Below, in pieces: positions 1 to 7,523 of a DNA stretch of 39,506 bases. The stretch lies in the NCBI GenBank assembly GCA_046541875.1, contig JBKHCL010000023.1, positions 1 through 39,506 on the forward strand, given 5' to 3'. Position 1 is the first letter of the stretch. The number at the start of each line of letters is the position of its first letter. Both the position numbers and the translations under genes were made by a program. This stretch comes from CAZFPT01 sp046541875. GTDB lineage: Bacteria; Planctomycetota; Phycisphaerae; SM23-33. The notes beneath the pieces were generated by a model. The model saw only the letters and a program-made list of their open reading frames with translations. It had not been told where the DNA came from and did no database searches.

Positions 1-24
1 GCCGACTCTACCCGTCGGAGCGGT

Positions 25-1008
25 CTACTTTTTCTTGATCGGGTAGGTCTTCAGCGAGTTCGAGCCGATCTGCTGGCGGATGCGCGACTGGAGGATGTGT
101 CGCGCGATCCCGCGGGCCTGCTCCATCGTTTCACCCTCCAGCTTCAGCCCGCCCTCGGTCGAGCCGGTCCGCTTGATCAGATGAAACCCGAAGCCGCTGT
201 GAACCACGTCGCTCATCTCGTCCTTCTTCAGCGCGAAGGCTGCCTCGGCGAAAGCGACGTCCATTGCGTGGAACCGGAAGCTGCCCAGCGACCCGCCCTT
301 CTCCGAGGAGGGACAAGACGAATACTGCTCCGCTGCTTTGGCGAAGGTAATCTTCCCGTCGGTGATGGCCTTGCGGATCTTCTCGACCTTCTTGCGGGCG
401 GCGAGCTGGTCGGCCGTCGTGTCGGTGAAGTCGCTCTTGATGAGGATGTGGCCGGCCTCGACGGTGGTCCCGTCGAACCAGGAGGGGTGCCCTATGATCA
501 TCGAGTCGATCTTCTCCTCGGTGATGGCCTTCTTGCCGTACTTGGCCAGGCTGATGTCGGTGGTGATGCTGTCTTCGGTCATGCCCTGCATCGCCATGAC
601 CATCTCGATGCTCACCCGCGGCTGAAGGAGGGTCTGCATGCCCATCTTGAAGGCGGTCACCTCGTCCTCGCTCACCGTCACGTCCTTGTCGGCCAGGAAG
701 AGCTTCGTAAGCTCAGCGAAGATCAACCGATCGGTCAGCCCTTCGCGGATGTCGTCCATCTTGTGGGCGGGGATGGACTCAGGCAGCGAATCGATAATGC
801 CGGTGAGTTGACTTTCCTTCACGGCGATCGGGCCGACGGTGTAGAGCACGGCGTCCTTGGTGGCTTCGTTGGCGTCGGCAGCCTCGTTGGCGTCTGTGGC
901 GGTAAGTTTCTCCACCGCCGGGACCTCTTCAGCCGCTTCCTGGGCCCATACGAATCCTCCAGCCAGCAGCGTCGCCAGCGTCAATGTCCAGATGCAGATT
1001 GCTTTCAC
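25..1008 (-). CDS. Secreted parvulin-type peptidyl-prolyl isomerase
   Basis: Predicted exported peptidyl-prolyl cis-trans isomerase of the PpiC/SurA/PrsA type, 327 aa, likely a folding helper outside the cytoplasmic membrane. The start chosen is GTG at 1008: it opens a clear signal peptide (hydrophobic run about residues 6-20, then an AxA-like VWAQ end) and has an AAGGAG box about 8 bases ahead, whereas the longer open frame to 1164 adds only an Arg/Pro-rich stretch. An acidic Glu/Ala/Asp linker follows, then a helical region at about 65-175 resembling SurA N-domains. The parvulin domain spans about 182-281, with EAGHILIKS at its start, KGGSLGSF in the middle and a GFGFHLIKR-like end. It lies downstream of the GmhA-like gene on the same strand, 119 bases away. 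The family call is strong; client proteins are unknown. Confidence 0.85.
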   Translation of the reverse strand: MKAICIWTLTLATLLAGGFVWAQEAAEEVPAVEKLTATDANEAADANEATKDAVLYTVGPIAVKESQLTGIIDSLPESIPAHKMDDIREGLTDRLIFAELTKLFLADKDVTVSEDEVTAFKMGMQTLLQPRVSIEMVMAMQGMTEDSITTDISLAKYGKKAITEEKIDSMIIGHPSWFDGTTVEAGHILIKSDFTDTTADQLAARKKVEKIRKAITDGKITFAKAAEQYSSCPSSEKGGSLGSFRFHAMDVAFAEAAFALKKDEMSDVVHSGFGFHLIKRTGSTEGGLKLEGETMEQARGIARHILQSRIRQQIGSNSLKTYPIKKK

Positions 1009-1127
1009 GTTTGCAGCTCCTTGTGAGGGGAAAACTCGTCGCAGCCGCTTCGTCGCGACAGCGTGTTGGTTGTAGGACGCTCGCGCCGGTGGCGCGGTTC
1101 GTCTTGATGCGAGATTTCTCGGGCGTG

Positions 1128-1703
1128 TCATTCTCCGGCGCAGCGGGCCTCCACCAGTTCGCACAGGATGTGATAAATCACCGCGTGGGTCTCCTGGATG
1201 CGCGGGGACAAGTCGGAGTCCACGTCCAGCAGGATGTCGGCCAATTCCGCCGATCGCCCGCCGCCCCTGCCGGTCAGCACGATCGTTCGCATGCCGATCC
1301 GTTTGGCCTGCTGGAGTGCGACGACGATATTCGGCGAATTGCCCGAGGTGCTCAGCGCCACCGCGACGTCGCCCTCACGGCCGAGCGCTTCGAGCTGCCG
1401 GGCGAAGACCTGCTCGTAGCCGAGGTCGTTGGCCACCGCGGTGAGGATGGACGTATCGGTGCTCAGCGCCACGGCCGGCAGGGCAGCGCGCTCCAGGAGA
1501 AAACGCCCCACCAGTTCCCCGGCGATGTGCTGAGCATCGGAGGCAGACCCGCCATTGCCGAACACGTACACCCGCCTGCCGCCCCGCAGCGCGCCGCTGA
1601 GCACGTCGGCTGATTGGGCGATCGGCTCCGCCAGCCGGGAGGCCGCCTCTTCCGTGCATCTCAGAGAATCCTGAAAACTCCGAATAATAACCTTGTTTTT
1701 CAT
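1128..1703 (-). CDS. gmhA: Phosphoheptose isomerase-like SIS protein
   Basis: SIS-fold sugar-phosphate isomerase of the GmhA/DiaA group, 191 aa, the usual length for sedoheptulose-7-phosphate isomerase (first step to ADP-heptose). Visible motifs are VYVFGNGGSASDAQHIAGEL (46-65), the phosphate-binding STSGNSPN segment near 118-125, and a C-terminal QETHAVIYHILCE helix carrying the His expected in the active site. The start is ATG at 1703, giving the canonical N-terminus MKNKVIIRSFQDS. The longer reading to 1793 adds an unrelated Gly/Pro-rich leader. A TATATAT stretch (1716-1723, read leftward) could be a -10 element, but no good -35 is seen. It fits the glycan genes nearby. DiaA-like proteins share this fold, so substrate rests on overall resemblance to GmhA. 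Confidence 0.85.
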   Translation of the reverse strand: MKNKVIIRSFQDSLRCTEEAASRLAEPIAQSADVLSGALRGGRRVYVFGNGGSASDAQHIAGELVGRFLLERAALPAVALSTDTSILTAVANDLGYEQVFARQLEALGREGDVAVALSTSGNSPNIVVALQQAKRIGMRTIVLTGRGGGRSAELADILLDVDSDLSPRIQETHAVIYHILCELVEARCAGE

Positions 1704-1797
1704 AGTCGGTTTCCGATATATATGGACGTCCCCCCATCGGGGCAGGTCGCATGATATGCTTCCGCCCCCGGGAGTGAAACCGTCGTGGCGCAATTTC

Positions 1798-1821
1798 TGG
1801 TTCGGTGATTTAACCGAACCA
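1798..1821. promoter_or_regulatory. Perfect 9-bp inverted repeat, possible operator
   Basis: TGGTTCGGT and ACCGAACCA form a perfect inverted repeat with a 6-base AT-rich spacer. It sits directly upstream of the -35 element of the protease promoter and in the divergent gap shared with the gmhA-like gene, the position expected of an operator. No cognate regulator is identifiable. Confidence 0.4.
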
Positions 1822-1825
1822 TGAC

Positions 1826-1854
1826 TTGCCGTCGAAGTATCTCTGCTGTAAAAT
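1826..1854 (+). promoter_or_regulatory. Sigma-70-like promoter for the protease gene
   Basis: TTGCCG, a 17-base spacer, then TAAAAT. Both hexamers match sigma-70 consensus at most positions. Transcription would start near 1861, giving a leader of about 95 bases before the protease start. Confidence 0.45.
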
Positions 1855-1952
1855 GCGTGATCTCATCAAGGAGCTTTCTTTACTCCGTACCGAGGTTGTG
1901 TTCTCAGCCGTCTCGCGGGCAGGTCGAAGGATTTGCCCGCTCTTCATGGAGG

Positions 1953-3032
1953 ATGGACTTGCTCAAGCCATCGTCTGTCAATGCGATACTGGGGGGGTGT
2001 ATCACTGTACTGCTTCTGTGCCGATCCACCCTTGGTGTCATCATCCATCCTGTGGACGAAGAGGTGATCTTCGATGCGCCCGCCCCTGCCGTCGTGGGCG
2101 CCTGGGGGTCGACCGGCTCGTGTGTCGCCATCGCCCCGAACTACGTGGCCACCGCGAGACACGTCTCGACAGCGACCGACGGGGCAGCCGTCCGCATCGC
2201 CGGGAAGACCTATTACGCCACCAACACGGTCGATCACGACAGCGCCGACCTGCGGGTCGCACGCATCGTCACCGCCAACAATGCACCCGCCAACCTCACC
2301 GAGTACGCCTCGCCGTACCTGGGCGAGGACGAACTGCTCTTCGACAATATGGTCATCGGCGGCGTGGGGAAAGTCCGCGGGGAGTCGCTGATGTCCGAAG
2401 GCGTGGTGTACGGCTACCGCTGGGCGGACAACACCACAGGCGAGGTGCGTTTCGGGGTCAACCGCGTGGATTCCTTCGCGCCCCAGCAGGCGATGCACAT
2501 GATCCGGGCGGACTTCGACGGCCCGTACGATATGGACAACCTCGAAGGCGAGTCGATCCCGGCTGGGGGCGACTCGGGGGGAGGGTGGTTTGCACGGGAA
2601 AACGACCAGTGGTGGCTGATCGGCATCAGCCGATCGGTCAGCAGCAGTGAGCCCGAGGCGTGGTTCCGCGACCCCGAGGCCGTCACCAAGCCCGATGCGG
2701 ACACAACCCTCGCCCTGCGTGTGAGCCGCTACACCGAATGGCTGTTCCAGAACATCTCGCTGGGGCGGATCCTCGAAGGCGACCTGAACCTCGACGGAAC
2801 GGTCGACGGAGCCGACGCCGCGATCCTCCAAAGCAATTACGGTTCGGACCAGAGCAACCTGCTGTGGACCGACGGCGACCTCACCGCGGACGGGAAGGTG
2901 ACTTTCGACGACGCCTGGCTGCTCCTGCAGAACTACGGGGCCACGTCGGCTCCCATTCCGGACGTGCCCGAGCCGACCACATCGATGCTGCTCATCTCCG
3001 CCGCCGCGATGCTCCTGCGACGACGACGCTGA
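1953..3032 (+). CDS. Secreted trypsin-like protease with dockerin-like and PEP-CTERM tail
   Basis: Chymotrypsin-fold serine endopeptidase, predicted exported, 359 aa. The triad is readable as His70 (TARHVS), Asp99 (DSADLRV) and Ser208 (GGDSGGGW). A dockerin-like or EF-hand-like segment spans about 276-329, with two repeats of DxNxDGxxxxxD type (GDLNLDGTVDGADAA and GDLTADGKVTFDDA). The C-terminus is a VPEP sorting signal: VPEPTTS, a hydrophobic run and a terminal Arg cluster (about 338-359). PEP-CTERM tails are known substrates of exosortases, so surface retention or processing is inferred. Start choice: ATG 1953 opens a plausible signal peptide, but GGAGG at 1948-1952 abuts it. TTG 1959, two codons later, has that box at an ideal 6 bases and may be the true start. 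The open frame continues upstream to 1821 without secretion features. Confidence 0.83.
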   Translation: MDLLKPSSVNAILGGCITVLLLCRSTLGVIIHPVDEEVIFDAPAPAVVGAWGSTGSCVAIAPNYVATARHVSTATDGAAVRIAGKTYYATNTVDHDSADLRVARIVTANNAPANLTEYASPYLGEDELLFDNMVIGGVGKVRGESLMSEGVVYGYRWADNTTGEVRFGVNRVDSFAPQQAMHMIRADFDGPYDMDNLEGESIPAGGDSGGGWFARENDQWWLIGISRSVSSSEPEAWFRDPEAVTKPDADTTLALRVSRYTEWLFQNISLGRILEGDLNLDGTVDGADAAILQSNYGSDQSNLLWTDGDLTADGKVTFDDAWLLLQNYGATSAPIPDVPEPTTSMLLISAAAMLLRRRR

Positions 3033-3213
3033 CGGCCCGCGCCTCGCGATGCGGATTTCTTCTGGTTGCCCCTGCCGCTGTCCGATAGACTCTTCGTGGG
3101 CGGATTGCCTTCTTGGAGGCACCGCCCCACTGCATCGAGGCGTCAAAGAACTATTCGTTACAGCCCGGGACACCCCATCGGCTGGGACGAGCCGTACTGC
3201 AAGGAGTCCGCTT

Positions 3214-3684
3214 GTGACCGCTGCACGTGACCGCGCCGTGAAAATCGGTTTCGCCATTGTCGCCCTGGGGATCGGGACGTGGATCTACTTCGGGGTGCAG
3301 CGGGACTCTGTGACGCTCCCGGAGGAATGGCGAACCGACATGGAACCGGCGCTGGTCGAAGCCAAGCAGCAGCGGCGCCCGGTGATCCTTCTGATCGACG
3401 CGCCCACCGGCTCGCAGGCCGCCCGGCAGATGGCGAAAATCACCCTCTCCCGCAAGCACAATCGCGAAGCGATCAGGAAGGGGCGGTACATCCCGGTGAC
3501 CACCACGTGGTCCAGGAAAATCGGTGAGCGATTCGGGGTGGACAGTACCGCCCTGCCCACCACCATCCTCCTGGACCCCAACGCCGTGGAGATCCGTCGG
3601 CACGTCGGCTACATCGGCGAAACGCCCTTCCGAAAGCAGTTCTTGATTTTGAAAGACGACGTCGAGATCGACGGCGAATCCTGA
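3214..3684 (+). CDS. Membrane-anchored thioredoxin-fold protein without cysteines
   Basis: A 156-aa protein with one N-terminal membrane segment (about 11-27) and a thioredoxin-like domain facing outward. The fold is suggested by the RRPVILLIDAPTGSQ strand-turn (55-68), where a redox CxxC would normally lie, and by the cis-proline motif ALPTTILLDP (Pro115) followed by a GYIGETPFRK ending. There is no cysteine in the protein, so it cannot act as a disulfide oxidoreductase; a binding or scaffold role is more likely. The start is GTG 3214, with AAGGAG at 3201-3206 (7-base spacing); the longer frame back to 3049 has no ribosome site. It follows the protease by 181 bases in which I see no convincing promoter, and faces the UbiA-like gene tail to tail. 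Confidence 0.7.
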   Translation: MTAARDRAVKIGFAIVALGIGTWIYFGVQRDSVTLPEEWRTDMEPALVEAKQQRRPVILLIDAPTGSQAARQMAKITLSRKHNREAIRKGRYIPVTTTWSRKIGERFGVDSTALPTTILLDPNAVEIRRHVGYIGETPFRKQFLILKDDVEIDGES

Positions 3685-3702
3685 CCACCGACCATCGGCG
3701 CT

Positions 3703-4647
3703 CTATCGGCTCTGCACGTCAAGGATCGGAGCCACAGCCGGATGGTCCCCAAATTTGACCACCACCATCGCCACCGCCAGGTACACTCCGATCACCATCC
3801 ATAGAACCGTGTCTCCCATGAGGAGTTGGACGACGTCACCGCGGCCTCGCAGCCGGCTGAGGCGGTCGTAGCGGAAGATTCCATAGACGACTAAGGGAAT
3901 GGTCCAGACCATGTGGGCTGATCCGATGTGCTGAACCGTTCGCGGCGCGAGGCAATACAGTGCGTACGTCATGATCGCCAGTCCCGCCGAGATTGTGATC
4001 AGGCGGTCCAATTCGCGAAGCTGGTAGCTCTGGTTCGTACGGCGTGTCTTCTCAACCGTCTTGTCGGCGAGTTGCGTCATCTCTCCGCGGCGCTTGGTGA
4101 ACCCCAGGAAAAGACATAGGGTAAATGTGCATACCACCAACCACGGGCTGATACCCACCCCGATGGCGGCGGCTCCGCCCATGGCCCGAAGGACAAATCC
4201 CATGGCGATGAAAATCACGTCCACGTACATGTGATGCTTGATCCACAGCGAGTACAGCAGGTTGAGTACCAGATACGTACCCGCCCAGAGAAGCAGGCCC
4301 CAACCGGCGAGCGTTTCGACAGACCAGTCGGCCCACACCACCGACGTACCGGCCAGTCCCAGCCCCACGACCATGAGCACCACGGCGGAACCCGTTGCCA
4401 GCCCCACCGATAGCCGTCCGGACGGAATGGGACGCCCTCGTTTGTCGGGGTGCCACCGGTCTTCCTCGCGATCACAGATGTCGTTAATGAGGTAGACGGC
4501 CGAGCTCAGCAGGCAGAAGCTTGCCACAGCCAACCCACAATGACCCCAAGCCAAGGGTGAGTCGAACCGCCCGGCGAAGAAAATGGGCGCAAGCACGAAG
4601 AGGTTCTTGACCCAGTGATGCGGGCGCATGGCGGACGGCAGCGCCAT
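3703..4647 (-). CDS. UbiA-family polyprenyl-phosphate phosphoribosyltransferase-like
   Basis: Integral membrane prenyl-group transferase of the UbiA superfamily, 314 aa, with about eight or nine hydrophobic helices. The N-terminal AMRPHHWVKNLFVLAP and the metal-diphosphate motif NDICDREEDRWHPDKRGRPI (55-74) are typical of the decaprenyl-phosphate 5-phosphoribosyltransferase branch (mycobacterial Rv3806c type), which joins PRPP to a polyprenyl phosphate, more than of quinone-pathway UbiA. A second motif, SYQLRELDRL, lies in the second half. Start: ATG 4647 has a GGGGGGAGAGG tract just ahead and gives the usual short N-terminus; an in-frame ATG at 4689 is the alternative. The SDR gene lies 109 bases upstream on the same strand, suggesting joint transcription. 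The acceptor lipid and sugar are inferred from family only. Confidence 0.8.
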   Translation of the reverse strand: MALPSAMRPHHWVKNLFVLAPIFFAGRFDSPLAWGHCGLAVASFCLLSSAVYLINDICDREEDRWHPDKRGRPIPSGRLSVGLATGSAVVLMVVGLGLAGTSVVWADWSVETLAGWGLLLWAGTYLVLNLLYSLWIKHHMYVDVIFIAMGFVLRAMGGAAAIGVGISPWLVVCTFTLCLFLGFTKRRGEMTQLADKTVEKTRRTNQSYQLRELDRLITISAGLAIMTYALYCLAPRTVQHIGSAHMVWTIPLVVYGIFRYDRLSRLRGRGDVVQLLMGDTVLWMVIGVYLAVAMVVVKFGDHPAVAPILDVQSR

Positions 4648-4756
4648 GATGCCTCTCCCCCCGCTCATGTCAGGTTGTTTGTCGCTCATTGGCGTGGATC
4701 CGGGAACAGGTCTGCATTTGCTGCTCACCTTAGCGGGTGGGGCAAGCCCGCCGCGG

Positions 4757-5797
4757 TCAGAAGAACCACTTGGCCACTTTCAGGATGCCCTGCTTCCATG
4801 GTACGCGGTGGCTGACACCCGACGCGCTGCGGAACTCATCCAGGTGCTCCAGATACCAGTGGTAGTTCCGGATCAGGGCATCTTCATTGGAGTATTTCGG
4901 AGTGAATCCCAGTACGCGCTCCGCCTTCTCGATGGAAACGAACGACTCTTGGCAGGCCGTCTCGTAAACCCACTTGTACAACGGCGAGAGATGCAGAAGC
5001 TCCAGGAACCGCAGCGTCCAGATCATCGGACCGGCCGGGAACGTCTTGATTGTCTTGCCGTAGCCCGCCTCGTCCAGCACGGCTTGGAAGTCCTCCTTCA
5101 TCGTTCGGAACTCTTTGGCCCCGATGTTGAACACATCGTCGACCTTTTCCCGATCCGGATCGGTCGCCACGATCCAGATGGCCTCGCAAAGGTCTTCCAC
5201 ATCCAGAAGCTGATAGCGGTTCTTGCCGTTGCCGATCATGGGGAACCCGTGACCCTCCTTGGCCCAGTCGTACAGCATGGCGAACACACCGAGACGCTCG
5301 GGACCGATGAATGACTTGGGACGGACGATGGGAACGACCATGCCCTTCCGGCGGAACTCGCGACAGACTTCTTCGGCGGCGATCTTCGCCTCACCGTAGG
5401 CACCGACCCCGTCGAGTTCATCGTCTTCATAAATCGGGTGATGATTTGGGATACCATACACGGCCGTCGACGAGACCTGCACAGCCCGATTGACCCCGTG
5501 CTCGCAGGCGGAGGCGAACACATTGCGCGTGCCGTCGATGTCGGTGCTGTAGATGTCTTTCTTTGAGTACAGCGGCAAGGCCGCCGCACAATGCACAACA
5601 ATGTCCGCATCTTTCATGGCCAGATCGACAGCATCGCGGTCGCGGATATCCCCGGTGACCACGCGGACTCGATCGCGCTCGGGGTAATCGAAATCGACCA
5701 AGTCCAGGCTTGTTACCTCCTGCCCCCGTTCCAAAACATACCGCACGAGATTGATGCCCAGAAACCCGGCCCCACCGGTGATCATCCATCTACTCAT
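4757..5797 (-). CDS. NAD(P)-dependent extended SDR epimerase/dehydratase
   Basis: Extended short-chain dehydrogenase, 346 aa, of the nucleotide-sugar epimerase / 3-beta-hydroxysteroid dehydrogenase superfamily. It shows the cofactor loop TGGAGFLG (7-14), GDIRD (49-53), the central VVHCAAALP, the SST of VQVSSTAVYG (109-111) and the catalytic pair Tyr134/Lys138 (YGEAK). The substrate-binding half gives no clear specificity. The start ATG 5797 has AGAGGA about 7 bases upstream; a TTG two codons earlier is in frame but less likely. It precedes the UbiA-like gene and is divergent from the DUF2723-type gene. A role in altering a lipid-linked or nucleotide sugar used by those enzymes is inferred from position. 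Confidence 0.82.
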   Translation of the reverse strand: MSRWMITGGAGFLGINLVRYVLERGQEVTSLDLVDFDYPERDRVRVVTGDIRDRDAVDLAMKDADIVVHCAAALPLYSKKDIYSTDIDGTRNVFASACEHGVNRAVQVSSTAVYGIPNHHPIYEDDELDGVGAYGEAKIAAEEVCREFRRKGMVVPIVRPKSFIGPERLGVFAMLYDWAKEGHGFPMIGNGKNRYQLLDVEDLCEAIWIVATDPDREKVDDVFNIGAKEFRTMKEDFQAVLDEAGYGKTIKTFPAGPMIWTLRFLELLHLSPLYKWVYETACQESFVSIEKAERVLGFTPKYSNEDALIRNYHWYLEHLDEFRSASGVSHRVPWKQGILKVAKWFF

Positions 5798-5854
5798 GGT
5801 CAATCCTCTTCAGGGGACACCGCGCCTCAAAGCAACCGGCGCAAGAACTTGGGC

Positions 5855-5883
5855 TTGACGCTCGCCCGTCGCTCCGATACTAC
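5855..5883 (+). promoter_or_regulatory. Promoter candidate placing the transcript start at the GTG codon
   Basis: TTGACG, a 17-base spacer, then TACTAC. The -35 is strong and the -10 weak. Transcription would begin at about 5890, essentially at the GTG start (5892), which lacks a Shine-Dalgarno sequence. This would make the mRNA leaderless or nearly so. Confidence 0.35.
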
Positions 5884-5891
5884 GATACCCT

Positions 5892-7457
5892 GTGAAAAAA
5901 GCAACCTCCACCTTCCCGACCAAACCGAACCTCGACCCGAAGGCAACCCTTCTCGTCTGGCTGGTTCCTTTCCTTCTGAGCCTGCTGCTATATGGGTTTA
6001 CCTGTCAGAAGACCACCTCCTGGCAGGACTCGGGCATGTTCCAGTACCGCATTCGCCACGGGGACTACTCCGGGGAACTGGGAATTGCACTGGCCCACCC
6101 GACCTACATCGGTCTGGCGCGCGGTCTGGCCTCCCTACCCGTGGGAAACTTCTACTGGCGGGTGAATATTCTCAGCAGTCTCGCGATGGCCGTCACGGTG
6201 GGCAACTTCGCTCTGGTGGTGTTCCTGCTCACGCGCAAAGCCGGTCCAGCCATCGCGGCATCGGGCATGCTCGCGGTGATGCACATCTCTTGGTGGCTGG
6301 GCACCATCGCCGAGGTCTATACGCTCTCCGCCGCCGGATTGACCAGCGAGTTGGTGTTCCTGGTCTGCCTGCTGCAACGCCCCCGGACATGGATGCTTAT
6401 GGCGCTGGGGCTTCTCAGCGGACTGGGCTGGGGGGTGCATAATTTCTCCCTGCTGGCGATGCCCGTCTATCTGGTCGTCACCCTCGTTCTGCTGAGGCGA
6501 AAGCGCCTGCCATGGGGCGCCCTGCCGGCGGCGATGCTGGTATGGGTGATCGGGGCATTGCCGAACCTGGTACTGATCTGGTGGGAGGCGACGGCGTCCG
6601 GGCTCATCGTGGCGGTGCGGTCGGCCCTGTTCGGACGGTTTCAACAGCAGGTGCTCAACCCAGCGGCTCCGGGGCGGTTCTTCAAAATCAATATGGCCCT
6701 GACGGCGTTAAGTTTTGCGAGCTTTGTGCTTCCGCTGGCCGCCCTCGGGGCGTGGCGGTGGAAACGCTGGATGCCTCCCACACTGGCGATTTCCCTGGCG
6801 GCTGTGACGGTCATCCACGTGCTGTTCTTCGTCCGCTATCCCGTGCCGGATCAGTTCACGTTTCTGCTGCCCTCGGCCGTGATGATCGCACTCTGGGCTG
6901 GGGTCGGTCTGGCAAATCTGATGAGTTCAGCATCGAGGAGGTGGCGCATCGCCGGAATCGCAGCGGCTGTGGCTTCCATCGTGCTGCCCCCGTTGCTGTA
7001 TGCCTCCGGGCCCTGGCTGGCGAAACAGGCCGGCATCAGCGTGCAGCGAGAGCGACCTCTGATGTATCGCAACGAGATACGCTACTGGCTGGTCCCCTGG
7101 AAGCACGACGAACGTTCGGCCCAGCAATACGCGGATCATGCAATCAGACAGGTAACGTCAGGTACCACGGGGCAATCCGTCATCCTGGCCGACACCACAA
7201 CATACTGGCCGATAGAACTGACGCGTGAAGACCGTCGTCTCGCCGAAGTCAGCGTCGGTACGAGCGAAAGGATCCTCCGTGGTCTCCTGCCTACCCCGTC
7301 AACCGACTTCCTGAGAGAGTGGGTCAGAGAAAGTCGCGTGTATACGGTTCGCCCGCGAGAACGCCTTCGAACAGACCAAACGGATTTGGAGGTCGACTCA
7401 TATCGCCCACAGAACGCCCCGCTGTGGAAGGTAGTCGGCAGCGATCCATCGCGGTGA
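5892..7457 (+). CDS. DUF2723/TMEM260-type multi-span membrane protein, probable GT-C glycosyltransferase
   Basis: 521-aa polytopic membrane protein with about ten to twelve hydrophobic helices and a soluble C-terminal tail after about residue 385. The N-terminal third carries the pattern of the DUF2723 family: an Asp-containing first loop (WQDSGMFQYRI), AHPTYIGLARGLASLPVGNFYWRVNILS, and TIAEVYTLSAA. Human TMEM260 of this family is a protein O-mannosyltransferase, and GT-C enzymes use polyprenyl-phosphate sugars. That fits the divergent UbiA-like gene, which could make such a donor. Specific substrate is unknown. The start is GTG 5892, with no ribosome-binding site visible and a promoter very close by. 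It runs convergent with the 901-aa gene, leaving a 66-base gap with no strong terminator. Confidence 0.75.
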   Translation: MKKATSTFPTKPNLDPKATLLVWLVPFLLSLLLYGFTCQKTTSWQDSGMFQYRIRHGDYSGELGIALAHPTYIGLARGLASLPVGNFYWRVNILSSLAMAVTVGNFALVVFLLTRKAGPAIAASGMLAVMHISWWLGTIAEVYTLSAAGLTSELVFLVCLLQRPRTWMLMALGLLSGLGWGVHNFSLLAMPVYLVVTLVLLRRKRLPWGALPAAMLVWVIGALPNLVLIWWEATASGLIVAVRSALFGRFQQQVLNPAAPGRFFKINMALTALSFASFVLPLAALGAWRWKRWMPPTLAISLAAVTVIHVLFFVRYPVPDQFTFLLPSAVMIALWAGVGLANLMSSASRRWRIAGIAAAVASIVLPPLLYASGPWLAKQAGISVQRERPLMYRNEIRYWLVPWKHDERSAQQYADHAIRQVTSGTTGQSVILADTTTYWPIELTREDRRLAEVSVGTSERILRGLLPTPSTDFLREWVRESRVYTVRPRERLRTDQTDLEVDSYRPQNAPLWKVVGSDPSR

Positions 7458-7523
7458 TGCGTCTGGGCGACCACCCCCTGCTGCAGGGCTGGTTGAGCCG
7501 CTGACGACGCCCCCCCGCGCGAC

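Noticed and set aside
97..1026. Long plus-strand open frame of 309 codons opposite the parvulin gene
   Set aside because: It is antisense to a gene with a signal peptide and clear family motifs. It has biased composition and no domain, as is common for frames opposite GC-rich genes.
3049..3213. N-terminal extension of the thioredoxin-like gene
   Set aside because: The GTG at 3214 has a well-spaced AAGGAG, and the upstream part encodes Cys/Ser-rich sequence unlike a signal or membrane segment.
7458..7523. Possible terminator between the convergent DUF2723 and 901-aa genes
   Set aside because: Only a 5-bp hairpin (CCCTG...CAGGG, about 7478-7490) is present, without a T tract.
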